64,000 nt of DNA. It comes from Hyphomicrobiales bacterium (GTDB lineage Bacteria > Pseudomonadota > Alphaproteobacteria > JAPOUT01). A program made the position numbers and the translations under genes. Positions 53,717 to 62,813 of this stretch are shown here, piece by piece (position 1 is the stretch's first letter; each line of letters begins with the position of its first letter). The stretch is taken from the NCBI GenBank assembly GCA_026708505.1, contig JAPOUU010000108.1, positions 38,040-102,039 of the forward strand, read 5' to 3'. The notes beneath the pieces were generated by a model. It did not search any database. It was given only the letters and a program-made list of their open reading frames with translations, and was not told the origin of the DNA.

Positions 53717-53980
53717 TTAGGAGCCCTCCGGCGTTGGCACGACGAAAGCTTTCGACTTGCCCTTGGACTTGCGAAAGCCCACGGTTCCGTCGACAAGCGC
53801 GAACAGGGTGTGGTCGCGCCCCATTCCGACGTGCTCGCCCGCGTGCCATTTGGAGCCCCGTTGGCGCACGATAATCCCGCCGCAGGAGATTTGCTCTCCG
53901 GCGAATTTCTTGACTCCGAGGCGCCGGCCGGCAGAGTCTCTTCCGTTGCGTGATGCGCCGCCCGCTTTTTTGTGTGCCAT
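53717..53980 (-). CDS. rpmA: 50S ribosomal protein L27
   Basis: L27 reaches into the peptidyl-transferase centre. The 87-residue protein is near canonical, beginning [20 protein letters not shown] with [20 protein letters not shown] in the core. The N-terminus starts directly at the functional MAHKK form, with no pre-sequence. It lies 5 bp after rplU. Confidence 0.98.
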   Translation of the reverse strand: MAHKKAGGASRNGRDSAGRRLGVKKFAGEQISCGGIIVRQRGSKWHAGEHVGMGRDHTLFALVDGTVGFRKSKGKSKAFVVPTPEGS

Positions 53981-53985
53981 TGTGG

Positions 53986-54720
53986 TTATTCCTTCTTGTC
54001 TTTGTTTTTCGCCAGGGCTTTTGCTTCCTTGACGACATCCTTGTCCCTGATGAGTTTTGCGAGAGTCGGCTCTTTTTCGAGCTTGGCAAGAAGCGCGTCA
54101 CCGGGTTTGATAACGTCCTCATAGTATTTGACTCCCGCCTTATGAAGTTTTTTCTCGGTCGCCGCGCCGATTCCGGGAAGCTTCGTGAGATCGTCGGGCT
54201 TTTGTTTGGATGCCGGTGCTTTTGTTTTCACGACCGCTTTCTTTGTTGCCGCCTTCTTCACCGTTGTCTTGGCGGCAGGTGCTTTCGGTTCGGCTTTCGG
54301 AGTTGCCTTTGCCGCCGGTTTTGCCTCTGTCTTTGCTTCCGTCTTGGTTGCGGCTTTCTTTGCGGGTTTGTCGACGGAAAGTCCCGAGAGGAGATCCTTG
54401 GGCGCTTCGATGCCGCCAATGCGCAACCATGTCATCTGCTGGCGATGGCCGAAGGTGCGCCGGTATTTTTTGCGCCGTTTCTTTTTGAAGACCTTAACTT
54501 TTGGGAACCTGTCCTGCTTGATAATTTCGGCATGAACGCATGCATCGGCGATGACGGGCTCGCCGGCGACCGTCACTCCTTTTGCACCGCCCGAGCCGAG
54601 CATGAGGACATCGCGCAGCGCGATCTGCGCGCCGACTTCGCCGGGAAGTTTTTCGACGGCAATGGTCTGTTCTTGTTGGACGCGGTATTGCTTACCGCCG
54701 CTTTTGATGATTGCAAACAT
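53986..54720 (-). CDS. rplU: 50S ribosomal protein L21 with long C-terminal extension
   Basis: Residues ~1-102 are ordinary L21 ([40 protein letters not shown]). The protein is 244 residues, more than twice the usual ~103. After the L21 core comes an Ala/Lys/Thr-rich linker (~115-180), then a helix-hairpin-helix-like domain ([20 protein letters not shown], ~183-225) and a charged tail. Similar extensions occur in other alphaproteobacterial L21 proteins. The HhH segment could touch rRNA or DNA. It heads the rplU-rpmA-obgE-proB-proA-nadD run. Confidence 0.95.
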   Translation of the reverse strand: MFAIIKSGGKQYRVQQEQTIAVEKLPGEVGAQIALRDVLMLGSGGAKGVTVAGEPVIADACVHAEIIKQDRFPKVKVFKKKRRKKYRRTFGHRQQMTWLRIGGIEAPKDLLSGLSVDKPAKKAATKTEAKTEAKPAAKATPKAEPKAPAAKTTVKKAATKKAVVKTKAPASKQKPDDLTKLPGIGAATEKKLHKAGVKYYEDVIKPGDALLAKLEKEPTLAKLIRDKDVVKEAKALAKNKDKKE

Positions 54721-54806
54721 GCAGAACCGGTTAAAACCGCCTCACTTGGTAGTTTCGAGAACATTCCCCCCTCCGCTGCGGAGAATACGCCCTCCCGGGG
54801 CTCCTG

Positions 54807-55355
54807 TCAACCTGCGGATTTTTTGGGTGCGAGCACCATGCTCATCTGCCAGCCCTCCATTTTGGCCTCCACCTCGATTTTGGCGAGGTCATCCACCTCC
54901 TCGCATATCCGTTCGAGGAGGCGCCTGCCGAGGTGCGGATGCGCCACTTCCCTGCCCCTGAAGCGCAGGGAGACTTTGACCTTGTCGCCCTCTTCGAGGA
55001 ATTTACGCATGGCTCTCATTTTGAACTCGTAGTCGTGGATATCGATGCTGGGACGCATCTTGATCTCTTTGACCGTAATCACGCGCTGGCGCTTGCGGGC
55101 CTCGTTGGCTTTCTTTTGCTCCTGGTATTTGAATTTCCCGTAATCAAGGAGTTTGCAGACCGGCGGGTTCGCGTTTGAAGAGACCTCAACGAGGTCCAGT
55201 CCTTTGTCTTCGGCAAGTTTGAGAGCGTCGTCTCGCGACATAATCCCCTCCTTTTCGCCGGTAGCACCTATGAGCAGAATATTCTCGGCCTCAATGGCAT
55301 CGTTGATACGGGGCCCGTTTGCGGATTTGGCGGGCTCGGGTTTTGGAATATTCAT
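54807..55355 (-). CDS. infC: Translation initiation factor IF-3
   Basis: IF-3 checks start-codon selection and keeps 30S subunits free. The 182-residue protein shows both domains: [20 protein letters not shown]...[20 protein letters not shown] (N-domain, linker starting [10 protein letters not shown]) and [19 protein letters not shown] with [20 protein letters not shown] (C-domain). The start is a normal ATG at 55355, not the rare AUU of E. coli infC. rpmI and rplT, usually downstream, are replaced by rplU here. Confidence 0.96.
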   Translation of the reverse strand: MNIPKPEPAKSANGPRINDAIEAENILLIGATGEKEGIMSRDDALKLAEDKGLDLVEVSSNANPPVCKLLDYGKFKYQEQKKANEARKRQRVITVKEIKMRPSIDIHDYEFKMRAMRKFLEEGDKVKVSLRFRGREVAHPHLGRRLLERICEEVDDLAKIEVEAKMEGWQMSMVLAPKKSAG

Positions 55356-55465
55356 TCCGGCTTATGCAAATGCTTTTGCAATTTTATTCTCTTCGTCAAG
55401 GATATTGTCCTTTTTGGTTTCGAAATAATATGTTCCCCAGAAGGCTATAACAATCACGGGGAAAG

Positions 55466-56647
55466 TCAAGGCAAATTTTGAGAGAGAATTTGCCGATAAA
55501 GTTCCAGTGTTTTTTCACACATTTGCTTGAGGGAAAATTTTGCGGCGGCGTCAATCCGGGCGCGCCGCCCTATCCCGGTGCGCTCGGATGCTTCCAATGC
55601 GGCGACCTCTCCGAGCGCCTGCGCCAGCGCCTCGGCGCTGCCGACCTCAACCAGCCATCCGGTTCGCGCGGACGGGTCCGTGCAGATGGTTTCGCGGAAC
55701 CCTCCGATATCCGAGGCGACGATGACACGTTCCATTGCCTGCGCCTCGACGGCCACTCTCCCGAAGGGCTCGGCGAACACCGAGGGGGCGACGATGATGT
55801 CGGCGGCGGCATAGGCGAGCGGAATGTCGTCGGCATCGATTGTGCCGGCGAAGACGACGTCTCCTTCCAGGCCGAGCGCCCGGACGCGTTGATGCAATGA
55901 CTCCTGATAGATGCGTCCCGATGCTTTCGCGGACCCGCCGACTATGACGCCCAAAAGCCTTGGCGGTTTCATTCGCGCGAGCGCTTCGATAAAAACTTCA
56001 TGCCCTTTGTTTTTGTCGAGACGCCCGGGAAGCATTGCGACGGTGCGCCCGTCCGCTCCCCAACTCGTACGCAGCCGTGACAATTGCGCGGAATCGCAGC
56101 GCGCAGGATCGAAGGCATTCATATCGATGCCGGCAACAATGACTTCGAGGCGGGCGCGGAAATCTCCGTGCGCGCTGCGGATGCGTCCGCCGTTATAGTG
56201 CGATGCGGCCGTGACGACATCCCCGCGTGTCATCACGCTGTTATACCAGCGTTTCCATGCGGGAGCTTCGTGAACCGTGCTGTGGTATGTCGTTACAAGC
56301 GGAACGCCGCACCATCTTGATGCCATCAAGGCGCTCCAGGCGGGCATGCGCGAGCGGGCATGGAGAATGTCCACGCGATGCTCGCGGATGCAGTTGCGCA
56401 ATCTTGCAACATTCGCGAGCACGGTCGCCGGATTTTTCGAGTGCAGCGGCAGGGTGATGTGTTTGGATCCGCCGCGGGTGACGGCCTCCTGCAGGGCGCC
56501 GCCCGCGCTTGCAACGATGGAGCGCCAGCCCGCCCCCGCCAAAGCCCTCGAGACATCGAGGGTTGTGCGCTCAACGCCTCCGACTCCCAGACGCGGGAGG
56601 ATTTGCAAAACGCATGGGGGTGTTTTATTCTGCGGGCTGTTCGACAT
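55466..56647 (-). CDS. Glycosyltransferase family 4 protein
   Basis: A 393-residue GT-B glycosyltransferase. The N-domain has VLQILPRLGVGGVERTTLDV and the C-domain the GT4 donor-site motif VAPSVFAEPFGRVAVEAQAM (E-x7-E) and AMLPGRLDKNKGHEVFIEAL. It probably works in LPS or exopolysaccharide assembly; donor and acceptor are unknown. The start at 56647 is preferred, as longer frames would run into the divergent hydrolase gene, 15 bp away; no strong ribosome-binding site is seen. Confidence 0.88.
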   Translation of the reverse strand: MSNSPQNKTPPCVLQILPRLGVGGVERTTLDVSRALAGAGWRSIVASAGGALQEAVTRGGSKHITLPLHSKNPATVLANVARLRNCIREHRVDILHARSRMPAWSALMASRWCGVPLVTTYHSTVHEAPAWKRWYNSVMTRGDVVTAASHYNGGRIRSAHGDFRARLEVIVAGIDMNAFDPARCDSAQLSRLRTSWGADGRTVAMLPGRLDKNKGHEVFIEALARMKPPRLLGVIVGGSAKASGRIYQESLHQRVRALGLEGDVVFAGTIDADDIPLAYAAADIIVAPSVFAEPFGRVAVEAQAMERVIVASDIGGFRETICTDPSARTGWLVEVGSAEALAQALGEVAALEASERTGIGRRARIDAAAKFSLKQMCEKTLELYRQILSQNLP

Positions 56648-56662
56648 TGGAAGGACTTTGTT

Positions 56663-57430
56663 ATGCTTGAGGCGGATATACCACCGGCGCAAATGCTACC
56701 ACACGAGGACGGCGAGCGCATTGCCTACTATATTGACGGCGAGGGAGACATGGAGGTGCTGTGGTGCGGGGGTTTTTCTTCGGAAATGACCGGCGAGAAG
56801 GCATCCACGATCGCGTCCTGGGGAATTGAGCGGGGCCGCCGCATCGTGCGCTTCGATTATTTCGGGCACGGCCAGTCATCGGGAAAATTTGCCGAGGGAA
56901 CGATCGGGCGCTGGAAGGAGGACGCCGCCCTTGTCCAGGAGAAGCTTGTCCGGGGCCGCCACATTGTCGTCGGCTCGAGCATGGGCGGCTGGATTTCAAT
57001 GATGCTTGCCCTCCAGCATCCCGAGCGCGTCGCGGGATTGCTGCTGCTCGCCCCCGCCCCCAACTTTACCGAACGGCTCTTGTGGAACGGATTCTCGGAG
57101 GAGGCAAAACGGATATGCAAGGAACAGGGATATTTGGACCTTGGCAATTGGGAAGACGGTGCGGAATATCTCGTCACCTACCGGCAAATCGAGGAAGCCC
57201 GGGCGCATTTGCTGCCCGAAGGCACGTTGCCGATAAAATGTCCGGTTCGAATCATCCACGGAATGGGCGACGAGGTTGTTCCGTGGCAGCATTCCCTGGA
57301 GATTGTCGAGCAGGTCGAATCGCGCGATGTCGCGATCACGCTCCCCAAGGAATCCGACCACCGCCTTTCCGCGCCCGACGACCTCCTTCTCATCCGGCAA
57401 AGCCTCGAAGACCTCGTGCGCGTCGCCTAA
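56663..57430 (+). CDS. Alpha/beta hydrolase
   Basis: A 255-residue serine hydrolase. The catalytic triad is visible: Ser in VVGSSMGGWISMML (G-x-S-x-G), Asp in HGMGDEVVPW and His in PKESDHRLSAPDD. FDYFGHGQSSGKFAEGTIGR gives the conserved loop. This subgroup is typical of alphaproteobacteria and of the mitochondrial ABHD10 relatives; the substrate is unknown, an ester or thioester being likely. ATG 56663 follows AAGGA by 8 nt. The stop overlaps the convergent SDR stop by 4 bp. Confidence 0.88.
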   Translation: MLEADIPPAQMLPHEDGERIAYYIDGEGDMEVLWCGGFSSEMTGEKASTIASWGIERGRRIVRFDYFGHGQSSGKFAEGTIGRWKEDAALVQEKLVRGRHIVVGSSMGGWISMMLALQHPERVAGLLLLAPAPNFTERLLWNGFSEEAKRICKEQGYLDLGNWEDGAEYLVTYRQIEEARAHLLPEGTLPIKCPVRIIHGMGDEVVPWQHSLEIVEQVESRDVAITLPKESDHRLSAPDDLLLIRQSLEDLVRVA

Positions 57431-58293
57431 ATGCCCGAGGCCAAACAAGCGCGCAAGCCCTCCCGGTAGGTCGGATAAGCGAGACTTACCTTAAGTTCCT
57501 CTCTTAACAACCGGTTACAAACCCTTTTATTTTCTGCATAAAAGCTCTTTCCCATCTCCGAAAGATTCGCCTCTTCCAACGGCACTTCCGGGGGCGCCTC
57601 CATGCCGAGCAGCCCCGCCGCAAAGGCGAGAACATCTCCCGGCGGCGCGGGCTCGTCGTCGCACACGTTATAGACGGCTCCCGCTCTCGGCCGGCGGATG
57701 GACGCCTCCAAGACGGCGGCGATATCGGCGGTGTGAATGCGCGAAAACAATTGCCCGGGTTTGGAAATCCGCCGCGCGCGTCCTTCCCGAATCCGCGCGA
57801 AGGGATTGCGTCCGGGTCCGTAGATTCCCGCGAGCCGGAAGACATGCGTCGCTATCGAGTGTTTTTCGCCCAGCCGCCTCCAGCCCTCCTCGGCGCGGCA
57901 GCGCCTGCGTCCCCGCTCCGATATCGGCGTGCAGGGGGTGGTTTCATCCACCCACGCCCCGTCGTGGTCGCCGTAGACTCCCGTGGTGGAGAGATAGCCG
58001 ATCCATTCCAGGTTTTCCGCGCAGGCGGCAATGTCGTCGCCGTGGCGGCGCAGCACCACGTCGCCCTCCCCGTCGGGGGGAATCGAGACGAGCAGATGGC
58101 TTGCCTCCGCCAGATGCTCGTGCGCCTTTTCCATCGGCACGGCGCCATCGAAGCGAATCGTCTCCTTGCCGTCGATGTCGCGGCCGTCCCGGCTGGTGCC
58201 CGCGATTTTCCATCCCAGCGGGCGCATCCGCCCCGCCAGCGCTTCCGCGCTTGCGCCGTAGCCGAAACAGAATAATCTTCCCGCAGCACTCAT
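57427..58293 (-). CDS. SDR-family NAD(P)-binding protein, YeeZ-like
   Basis: A 288-residue Rossmann-fold protein of the extended SDR class. The nucleotide-binding start is LFCFGYGASAEALAGRM, atypical for the TGxxGxxG motif and like the YeeZ/YlbE group. YLSTTGVYGDHDGAWVDETT and FRLAGIYGPGRNPFARIREG are conserved in this group. The substrate is unknown. It is convergent with the hydrolase and divergent from the glycosyltransferase pair. Confidence 0.82.
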   Translation of the reverse strand: MSAAGRLFCFGYGASAEALAGRMRPLGWKIAGTSRDGRDIDGKETIRFDGAVPMEKAHEHLAEASHLLVSIPPDGEGDVVLRRHGDDIAACAENLEWIGYLSTTGVYGDHDGAWVDETTPCTPISERGRRRCRAEEGWRRLGEKHSIATHVFRLAGIYGPGRNPFARIREGRARRISKPGQLFSRIHTADIAAVLEASIRRPRAGAVYNVCDDEPAPPGDVLAFAAGLLGMEAPPEVPLEEANLSEMGKSFYAENKRVCNRLLREELKVSLAYPTYREGLRACLASGI

Positions 58294-58319
58294 TGTGCTA
58301 TTAGGATAGCATAGAGCTT

Positions 58320-59018
58320 ATGTTTTCCGTCATCATCCCCACCCGCAACGCCGAACGCGGATTGAGCGACTGCCTCGATTCCATCCTCCCCGCCCGACAA
58401 GACGGCCTGGTCGAGGAGGTGATCGTCGTTGATGCCGGTTCCGTTGATGCAAGCGTTGCCGTTGCCGAACGGCACGAATGCGTGACGCTTCCTTCCCCGG
58501 CCGGGCGTGCACGCCAGATGCACGCCGGCGCAACCCGCGCGGGCGCTTCGTGGTTGTTGTTCCTCCATGCCGACGTCGTTCTTGAGGCCGGATGGGAAAA
58601 AGAGGCGCGGGATTTTATCCGGCGCCATGACGGAGACGCACGCATCGCCGCCGCCTTCCGCTTCGCGCTACGGCACGCTTCGAAGAAGGCGCGCGTGCTG
58701 GAACGCATCGTCTCGTTGAGGTGCCGGTGGCTTGCCCTGCCCTACGGCGACCAGGGACTTCTCATTCCCGCGGAGTTCTACCGCGCGCTTGGCGGCTTTG
58801 CCGTCCTGCCGTTTATGGAGGATGTGGACTTGATACGGCGCATCGGGCGCAAGCGGCTTGCCTTTCTGCGCTCGCGCGCATACAGCGACGCCGTACGCTA
58901 CGAAAGTGACGGATTCTTCGCGCGAATGGTCCGCAACACCGCCCTCACGAGCCTTTTCCTTCTCGGCGTGCCGGCGAACCGGCTGGCGGGTTTCTACGAC
59001 ACGAAGAAAAGCCCGTGA
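58320..59018 (+). CDS. GT2 glycosyltransferase, arsenosugar-biosynthesis type (TIGR04283-like)
   Basis: A 232-residue family 2 glycosyltransferase. FSVIIPTRNAERGLSDCLDS begins the GT-A domain, with the DxD-like segment LLFLHADVVLEAGWE and PYGDQGLLIPAEFYRALGGF. This set matches the TIGR04283 proteins, which together with TIGR04282 are annotated for arsenosugar synthesis but may glycosylate other acceptors. It overlaps the following gene by 4 bp. Confidence 0.85.
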   Translation: MFSVIIPTRNAERGLSDCLDSILPARQDGLVEEVIVVDAGSVDASVAVAERHECVTLPSPAGRARQMHAGATRAGASWLLFLHADVVLEAGWEKEARDFIRRHDGDARIAAAFRFALRHASKKARVLERIVSLRCRWLALPYGDQGLLIPAEFYRALGGFAVLPFMEDVDLIRRIGRKRLAFLRSRAYSDAVRYESDGFFARMVRNTALTSLFLLGVPANRLAGFYDTKKSP

Positions 59019-59620
59019 ACCGACATCTCATCATCATGGCGAAAGCGCCGCGCCTCGGCCTCGTGAAAACGCGCCTCGCCGCCGATGTCGGCTTGCTCGA
59101 AGCGACCCGCATCTATCGCCGCATGTTAACGGGAATCATCCGCGAGGTCGGGAACGACCCGCGCTGGCAAACGCACCTTGCCCTTGCGCCCGAACGCTTT
59201 CTCCGCAACTGCGAACTGCCGCACGGCAGCGACCTGGACATCATCGCGCAGACGCGCGGCGACCTCGGTGCGCGCATGGGCGCGCTGCTGCGGCGGTTTT
59301 CCGGGGGCGACAGGGTCATCATCGGCAGCGACATTCCGGACATCCGGCGCGGGCACATCGTGGATGCGTTTCGAGCGCTGGGAAGCCGGGACGCGGTGTT
59401 CGGCCCCGCGCAGGACGGAGGTTACTGGCTTGTCGGCGTGCCTCGAAGACACACCCGCACGGACATCTTTGCAAATGTCCGATGGTCGACGCCGCACGCC
59501 CTTGAGGACACGCTGGCGAATTTGCGCGGACGGCAGGTCGGCCTGCTCGAGACGTTGCGCGATGTGGACAAGGCGGCCGACCTCAGGCGCGGCGCAGATG
59601 CTCCTCCAGGCGCGGCATGA
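59015..59620 (+). CDS. DUF2064 glycosyltransferase, arsenosugar-biosynthesis type (TIGR04282-like)
   Basis: A 201-residue protein of the nucleotidyl/glycosyl-transferase fold. RHLIIMAKAPRLGLVKTRLA is the family start and IIGSDIPDIRRGHIVDAFR with FGPAQDGGYWLVGVPR the catalytic region. The tandem with the GT2 gene (4-bp overlap) is the classical pairing. No arsM-like arsenic methyltransferase or radical-SAM partner is in the window. Its last 38 bp are antisense to the end of moaB. Confidence 0.86.
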   Translation: MNRHLIIMAKAPRLGLVKTRLAADVGLLEATRIYRRMLTGIIREVGNDPRWQTHLALAPERFLRNCELPHGSDLDIIAQTRGDLGARMGALLRRFSGGDRVIIGSDIPDIRRGHIVDAFRALGSRDAVFGPAQDGGYWLVGVPRRHTRTDIFANVRWSTPHALEDTLANLRGRQVGLLETLRDVDKAADLRRGADAPPGAA

Positions 59621-60122
59621 TCTCGACAAGATTGCACGGACGGAAACGGTAATCGAGTTGCTGGCAGAGAATGCCGTCCCATGCATCCCGGCAGGCTCCC
59701 GGCGAGCCCGGCAGGGAAAACAGATACACGCCGCTTGCCACCCCCGCGCTTGCGCGCGACTGCATGGTCGAGGTTGATATTTTCTCAAAGCTCAATTGGT
59801 GGAACAAAACGGCGAAACCGTCGATTTCCTTATCATAGAGCGAGCGAAACGCCTCGGGCGTGACATCGCGGCCGGTCAGTCCCGTTCCTCCCGTCGCAAG
59901 AACGACATCCACTTCTCCGCCTGCAATCCACCCGCGCACGGTTGCAACGATCTCATCGACATCGTCCTTCACGACCGTGCGCGCGGCCAACGCGTGTCCG
60001 GCGGCATTCGCGCGCTCGGCCAGCACGCCGCCGGAAACATCGTCTTCCGTTCCGCGCGTGTCCGAAACCGTCAGCACCGCAATGCGCATCGGGATAAACG
60101 GGCGCGATGCATCCAAGGGCAT
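59583..60122 (-). CDS. moaB: Molybdenum cofactor biosynthesis protein MoaB
   Basis: A 179-residue MoaB/MogA-fold protein acting late in molybdopterin maturation (adenylation in MogA-type enzymes). Motifs are IAVLTVSDTRGTEDDVSGGV, DVVLATGGTGLTGRDVTPEA and FSLPGSPGACRDAWDGIL near the C-terminus. It starts directly after the UDG-like gene stop with no gap, so it should be co-transcribed with it and rppH. Confidence 0.92.
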   Translation of the reverse strand: MPLDASRPFIPMRIAVLTVSDTRGTEDDVSGGVLAERANAAGHALAARTVVKDDVDEIVATVRGWIAGGEVDVVLATGGTGLTGRDVTPEAFRSLYDKEIDGFAVLFHQLSFEKISTSTMQSRASAGVASGVYLFSLPGSPGACRDAWDGILCQQLDYRFRPCNLVEIMPRLEEHLRRA

Positions 60123-60959
60123 CTAAGACGACTCCTCCGCTGCGCCGGCATCAAGGCGCTGCTTGAGCGAAAGGAAATCCCGCCATGCGAGTCCTTTGTC
60201 GCCGGGGCGGCGCAGCAAATATGCGGGATGGAATGTCGGCAGCGCCGGCAGGCTCTGCGTGCCGATTTGGCACTGCGTCCAACTGCCGCGCAGTTTTAGA
60301 ATCCCCGTTGTCGTATGCAGCAGGGATTTCGCGGAAACGCCTCCCACCAGCATCAGCAATTCCGGCTGCACCAGTTCCACATGACGCTCGATGAACGGAC
60401 GCAGCATCTCGACTTCCCGGATCGTCGGGTTGCGGTTGCCGCTGGGGCGCCACGGCAGAATGTTCGTGATATAGGCGTTTTCCCGATTGAGTCCGATTGC
60501 CGCGAGCATCTTGTCGAGCAACTGCCCGCTGCGACCGACAAAGGGCAGGCCTTTGCGATCCTCCTCCGCGCCGGGAGCCTCTCCGATGAGCATCACGCGC
60601 GCCTCCGGATTGCCGTCGGCGAACACCAGCGAGCGGGCCGAGCGCTTCAACGCGCAACCCTCGAACGACTCCAGCGCCGAACGCAATCCCTCCAAGGACA
60701 TCGCCGTTTTCGCCAGCGAACGCGCATCCGCGATCGCGAGGCTGTCGGCATCGGGTTCTTGTTCCGCGGCGGGCGCGGGCTTTGAAACGGGTTTCGGCGC
60801 GGGCTTCGGCGCGAGAGCCTCCTGCGTGGTTTGTAACACGGGCGGGGCTTTTTCCTGTTCGGTGTAGCGGTTGCGCGCGATTTCCACGAGCGCTTCGCTC
60901 ACGCCGGCATCGCGATGCCAGCGAAGCATCTCCACCCAAGCCGCGCGCTCTTCGATCAT
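60123..60959 (-). CDS. Uracil-DNA glycosylase family 4-like protein lacking most Fe-S cysteines
   Basis: A 278-residue protein; an N-terminal ~80-residue segment with a Pro/Lys/Ala-rich linker (ALAPKPAPKPVSKPAPA) precedes the glycosylase domain. GEAPGAEEDRKGLPFVGRSG, ITNILPWRPSGNRNPT and TFHPAYLLRRPGDKG are the uracil-pocket and catalytic motifs of family 4. Classical family 4 enzymes bind 4Fe-4S with four Cys; here only the first (GCALKRSA) is kept and the CxxC partner and the two later ones are replaced. The start at 60959 is 2 bp after the rppH stop; a longer frame into rppH is rejected. Confidence 0.85.
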   Translation of the reverse strand: MIEERAAWVEMLRWHRDAGVSEALVEIARNRYTEQEKAPPVLQTTQEALAPKPAPKPVSKPAPAAEQEPDADSLAIADARSLAKTAMSLEGLRSALESFEGCALKRSARSLVFADGNPEARVMLIGEAPGAEEDRKGLPFVGRSGQLLDKMLAAIGLNRENAYITNILPWRPSGNRNPTIREVEMLRPFIERHVELVQPELLMLVGGVSAKSLLHTTTGILKLRGSWTQCQIGTQSLPALPTFHPAYLLRRPGDKGLAWRDFLSLKQRLDAGAAEESS

Positions 60960-60961
60960 TT

Positions 60962-61489
60962 CTACTTCACCAATTTTGAGAACTCCGCAACCAGGCGCTC
61001 GTAGACCTTGCGCCGAAACGGCTCGACCATCTCCGGCAGGCCGGCAAAATCGAACCAGCCCCATTCGACAAATTCGGGGGCCTCAACTTCGGCCACGGCG
61101 AAGTCTGCATCCTCGCCGGTAAAGCGCATCGCAAACCATTTTTGCCGTTGTCCCCGATACTTCCCGTCCAAGGCATAGCCTATCAACTGCTCCGGCAAGT
61201 CGTAGTAGAGCCACTCGCGACTCTCGCACAGAAGTTCCGCCTTGTCGGTGCCGGTTTCCTCGAGCAATTCGCGCCATGCGGCGTCCACGGGCGATTCGTC
61301 CTTTTCGATGCCCCCCTGGGGCAGCTGCCAGGGGCAGCGAATGACCTCGGAGCCCTTTCCCGGGCGGCGCTTGCCCATCCAGACGCGGCCGTCCCGGTGA
61401 AACAGCGCTATCCCCGCGCTTGGACGATAGGCATCCGCGCCGTGCCCACCGCTTCCCAACGGCGGGGGCAAATCGACGGGAGCATCCAC
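60962..61489 (-). CDS. rppH: RNA pyrophosphohydrolase
   Basis: RppH removes pyrophosphate from the 5' end of mRNA, starting decay. The 175-residue Nudix protein has YRPSAGIALFHRDGRVWMGK, PWQLPQGGIEKDE and the Nudix box G-x5-E-x7-REUxEE (AAWRELLEETGTDKAELL). This length and the sequence before the box are characteristic of RppH. It lies 1 bp after the ctpA stop. Confidence 0.94.
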   Translation of the reverse strand: MDAPVDLPPPLGSGGHGADAYRPSAGIALFHRDGRVWMGKRRPGKGSEVIRCPWQLPQGGIEKDESPVDAAWRELLEETGTDKAELLCESREWLYYDLPEQLIGYALDGKYRGQRQKWFAMRFTGEDADFAVAEVEAPEFVEWGWFDFAGLPEMVEPFRRKVYERLVAEFSKLVK

Positions 61490-61490
61490 G

Positions 61491-62813
61491 TTAGCCGCTG
61501 TTGCGCTTCATCTCGCGCAACATTTCCAACGCGCGCAGCAGTTGCTTGTCATCCTCTTTTTCGAAGGGAACGAAAGACGCCGAGCCGCTCTTCGGACGAC
61601 CTTTGTCGTCCTTGGCTTTATCGTCGTCTCCCTCTTCATCGTCGCGCTTGATGTATTGGGGCAGCTCCGATTCTCCGGTCACGCGGGCCTGTGCGGGGTC
61701 CTCGACCGGTTGCACGATTTCAATATCCGGCTCAACGCCGTGCGCCTGAATCGTTCCGCCCGACGGCGTGTAATACAGGGCCGTCGTCAAACGCAGCGCG
61801 CCTTCGTCGCCCAGGGGAATCAGCGTCTGCACCGAGCCCTTGCCGAAAGAACGCGTTCCCAGGACGCTTGCGCGCCGGTGGTCCTGCAGCGCCGCGGCAA
61901 CGATTTCGGATGCCGATGCCGAGCCGCCGTTGATCAAAACCACCACGGGCTTGCCTTCGACAAAGTCGCTGGTCGTTGCGTTGTGGCGCTCGACGTTGGT
62001 GTTGTTCCTGCCGCGCGTCGATACGATTTCACCCTTGTCGAGGAAAATGTCCGAAACCTCAATCGCCTGGTCGAGAAGCCCGCCCGGATTGTTGCGCAGG
62101 TCCAGCACGTAACCGATGAGGTTTTCCTCGCCGATTTCATCGCGCAGTTCAACTATCGCTTCGCGTATCTTCCTGGCAACGTCGGTGCGGAAAGTCGTCA
62201 AGCGGACATAAGCGATGTTGCCCTCCCGCTCCTTTCGAACCGAGCGTATCGTGATGATATCGCGGACGATCGGAACATCGAAGGGCAGATCAATCCCCTC
62301 GCGCACGACCGTGAGCACAATCGAAGTGTCCACCGGCCCGCGCATGACATCGACCGCCTCCGAGAGCGTCATGCCCTGAATCGGCACGCCGTCCAAATGG
62401 GTAATGAAGTCGCCCGTGATCAGGCCCGCCCGCTGCGCCGGCGTGTCGTCAATCGGCGTAATCACCTTGACGACGCCCTTGTCCATCGTGACCTCGATTC
62501 CGAGGCCTCCAAAGGTGCCGCTCGTCTGCTCCTGCATATCGAGGAAATCCTCGGGCGTGAGGTAAGCGGAGTGAGGATCGAGCGATTGCAGCATTCCGTT
62601 GATGGCGTCCTCGATCAAGCTGGCGTCTTCGACCTCTTCGACATAGGACCTGCGCACGCGCTCGAAAACACCGCCGAACAAATTGAGCTGCCGGTAAGTG
62701 TCGCTGTTGTCACTGGCTTGTCCGCTCAGATGCCACGGCACCAAAACAAACACCGCTCCGAGTGCAAACGCCGCTACAAGCGGCAAGATTGTTCTTTTTA
62801 TTATGTTAGCCAT
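61491..62813 (-). CDS. ctpA: C-terminal processing peptidase (S41 family)
   Basis: A 440-residue periplasmic protease that trims or degrades envelope proteins. It has an N-terminal membrane anchor (ILPLVAAFALGAVFVLVPW), a PDZ domain (GVVKVITPIDDTPAQRAGLI) and the S41 catalytic pair: Ser in LINGGSASASEIVAAAL and Lys in LGTRSFGKGSVQTLIPLG. The C-terminal ~70 residues are acidic and lysine-rich. The start at 62813 overlaps the EnvC-like gene by 8 bp. Confidence 0.94.
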   Translation of the reverse strand: MANIIKRTILPLVAAFALGAVFVLVPWHLSGQASDNSDTYRQLNLFGGVFERVRRSYVEEVEDASLIEDAINGMLQSLDPHSAYLTPEDFLDMQEQTSGTFGGLGIEVTMDKGVVKVITPIDDTPAQRAGLITGDFITHLDGVPIQGMTLSEAVDVMRGPVDTSIVLTVVREGIDLPFDVPIVRDIITIRSVRKEREGNIAYVRLTTFRTDVARKIREAIVELRDEIGEENLIGYVLDLRNNPGGLLDQAIEVSDIFLDKGEIVSTRGRNNTNVERHNATTSDFVEGKPVVVLINGGSASASEIVAAALQDHRRASVLGTRSFGKGSVQTLIPLGDEGALRLTTALYYTPSGGTIQAHGVEPDIEIVQPVEDPAQARVTGESELPQYIKRDDEEGDDDKAKDDKGRPKSGSASFVPFEKEDDKQLLRALEMLREMKRNSG

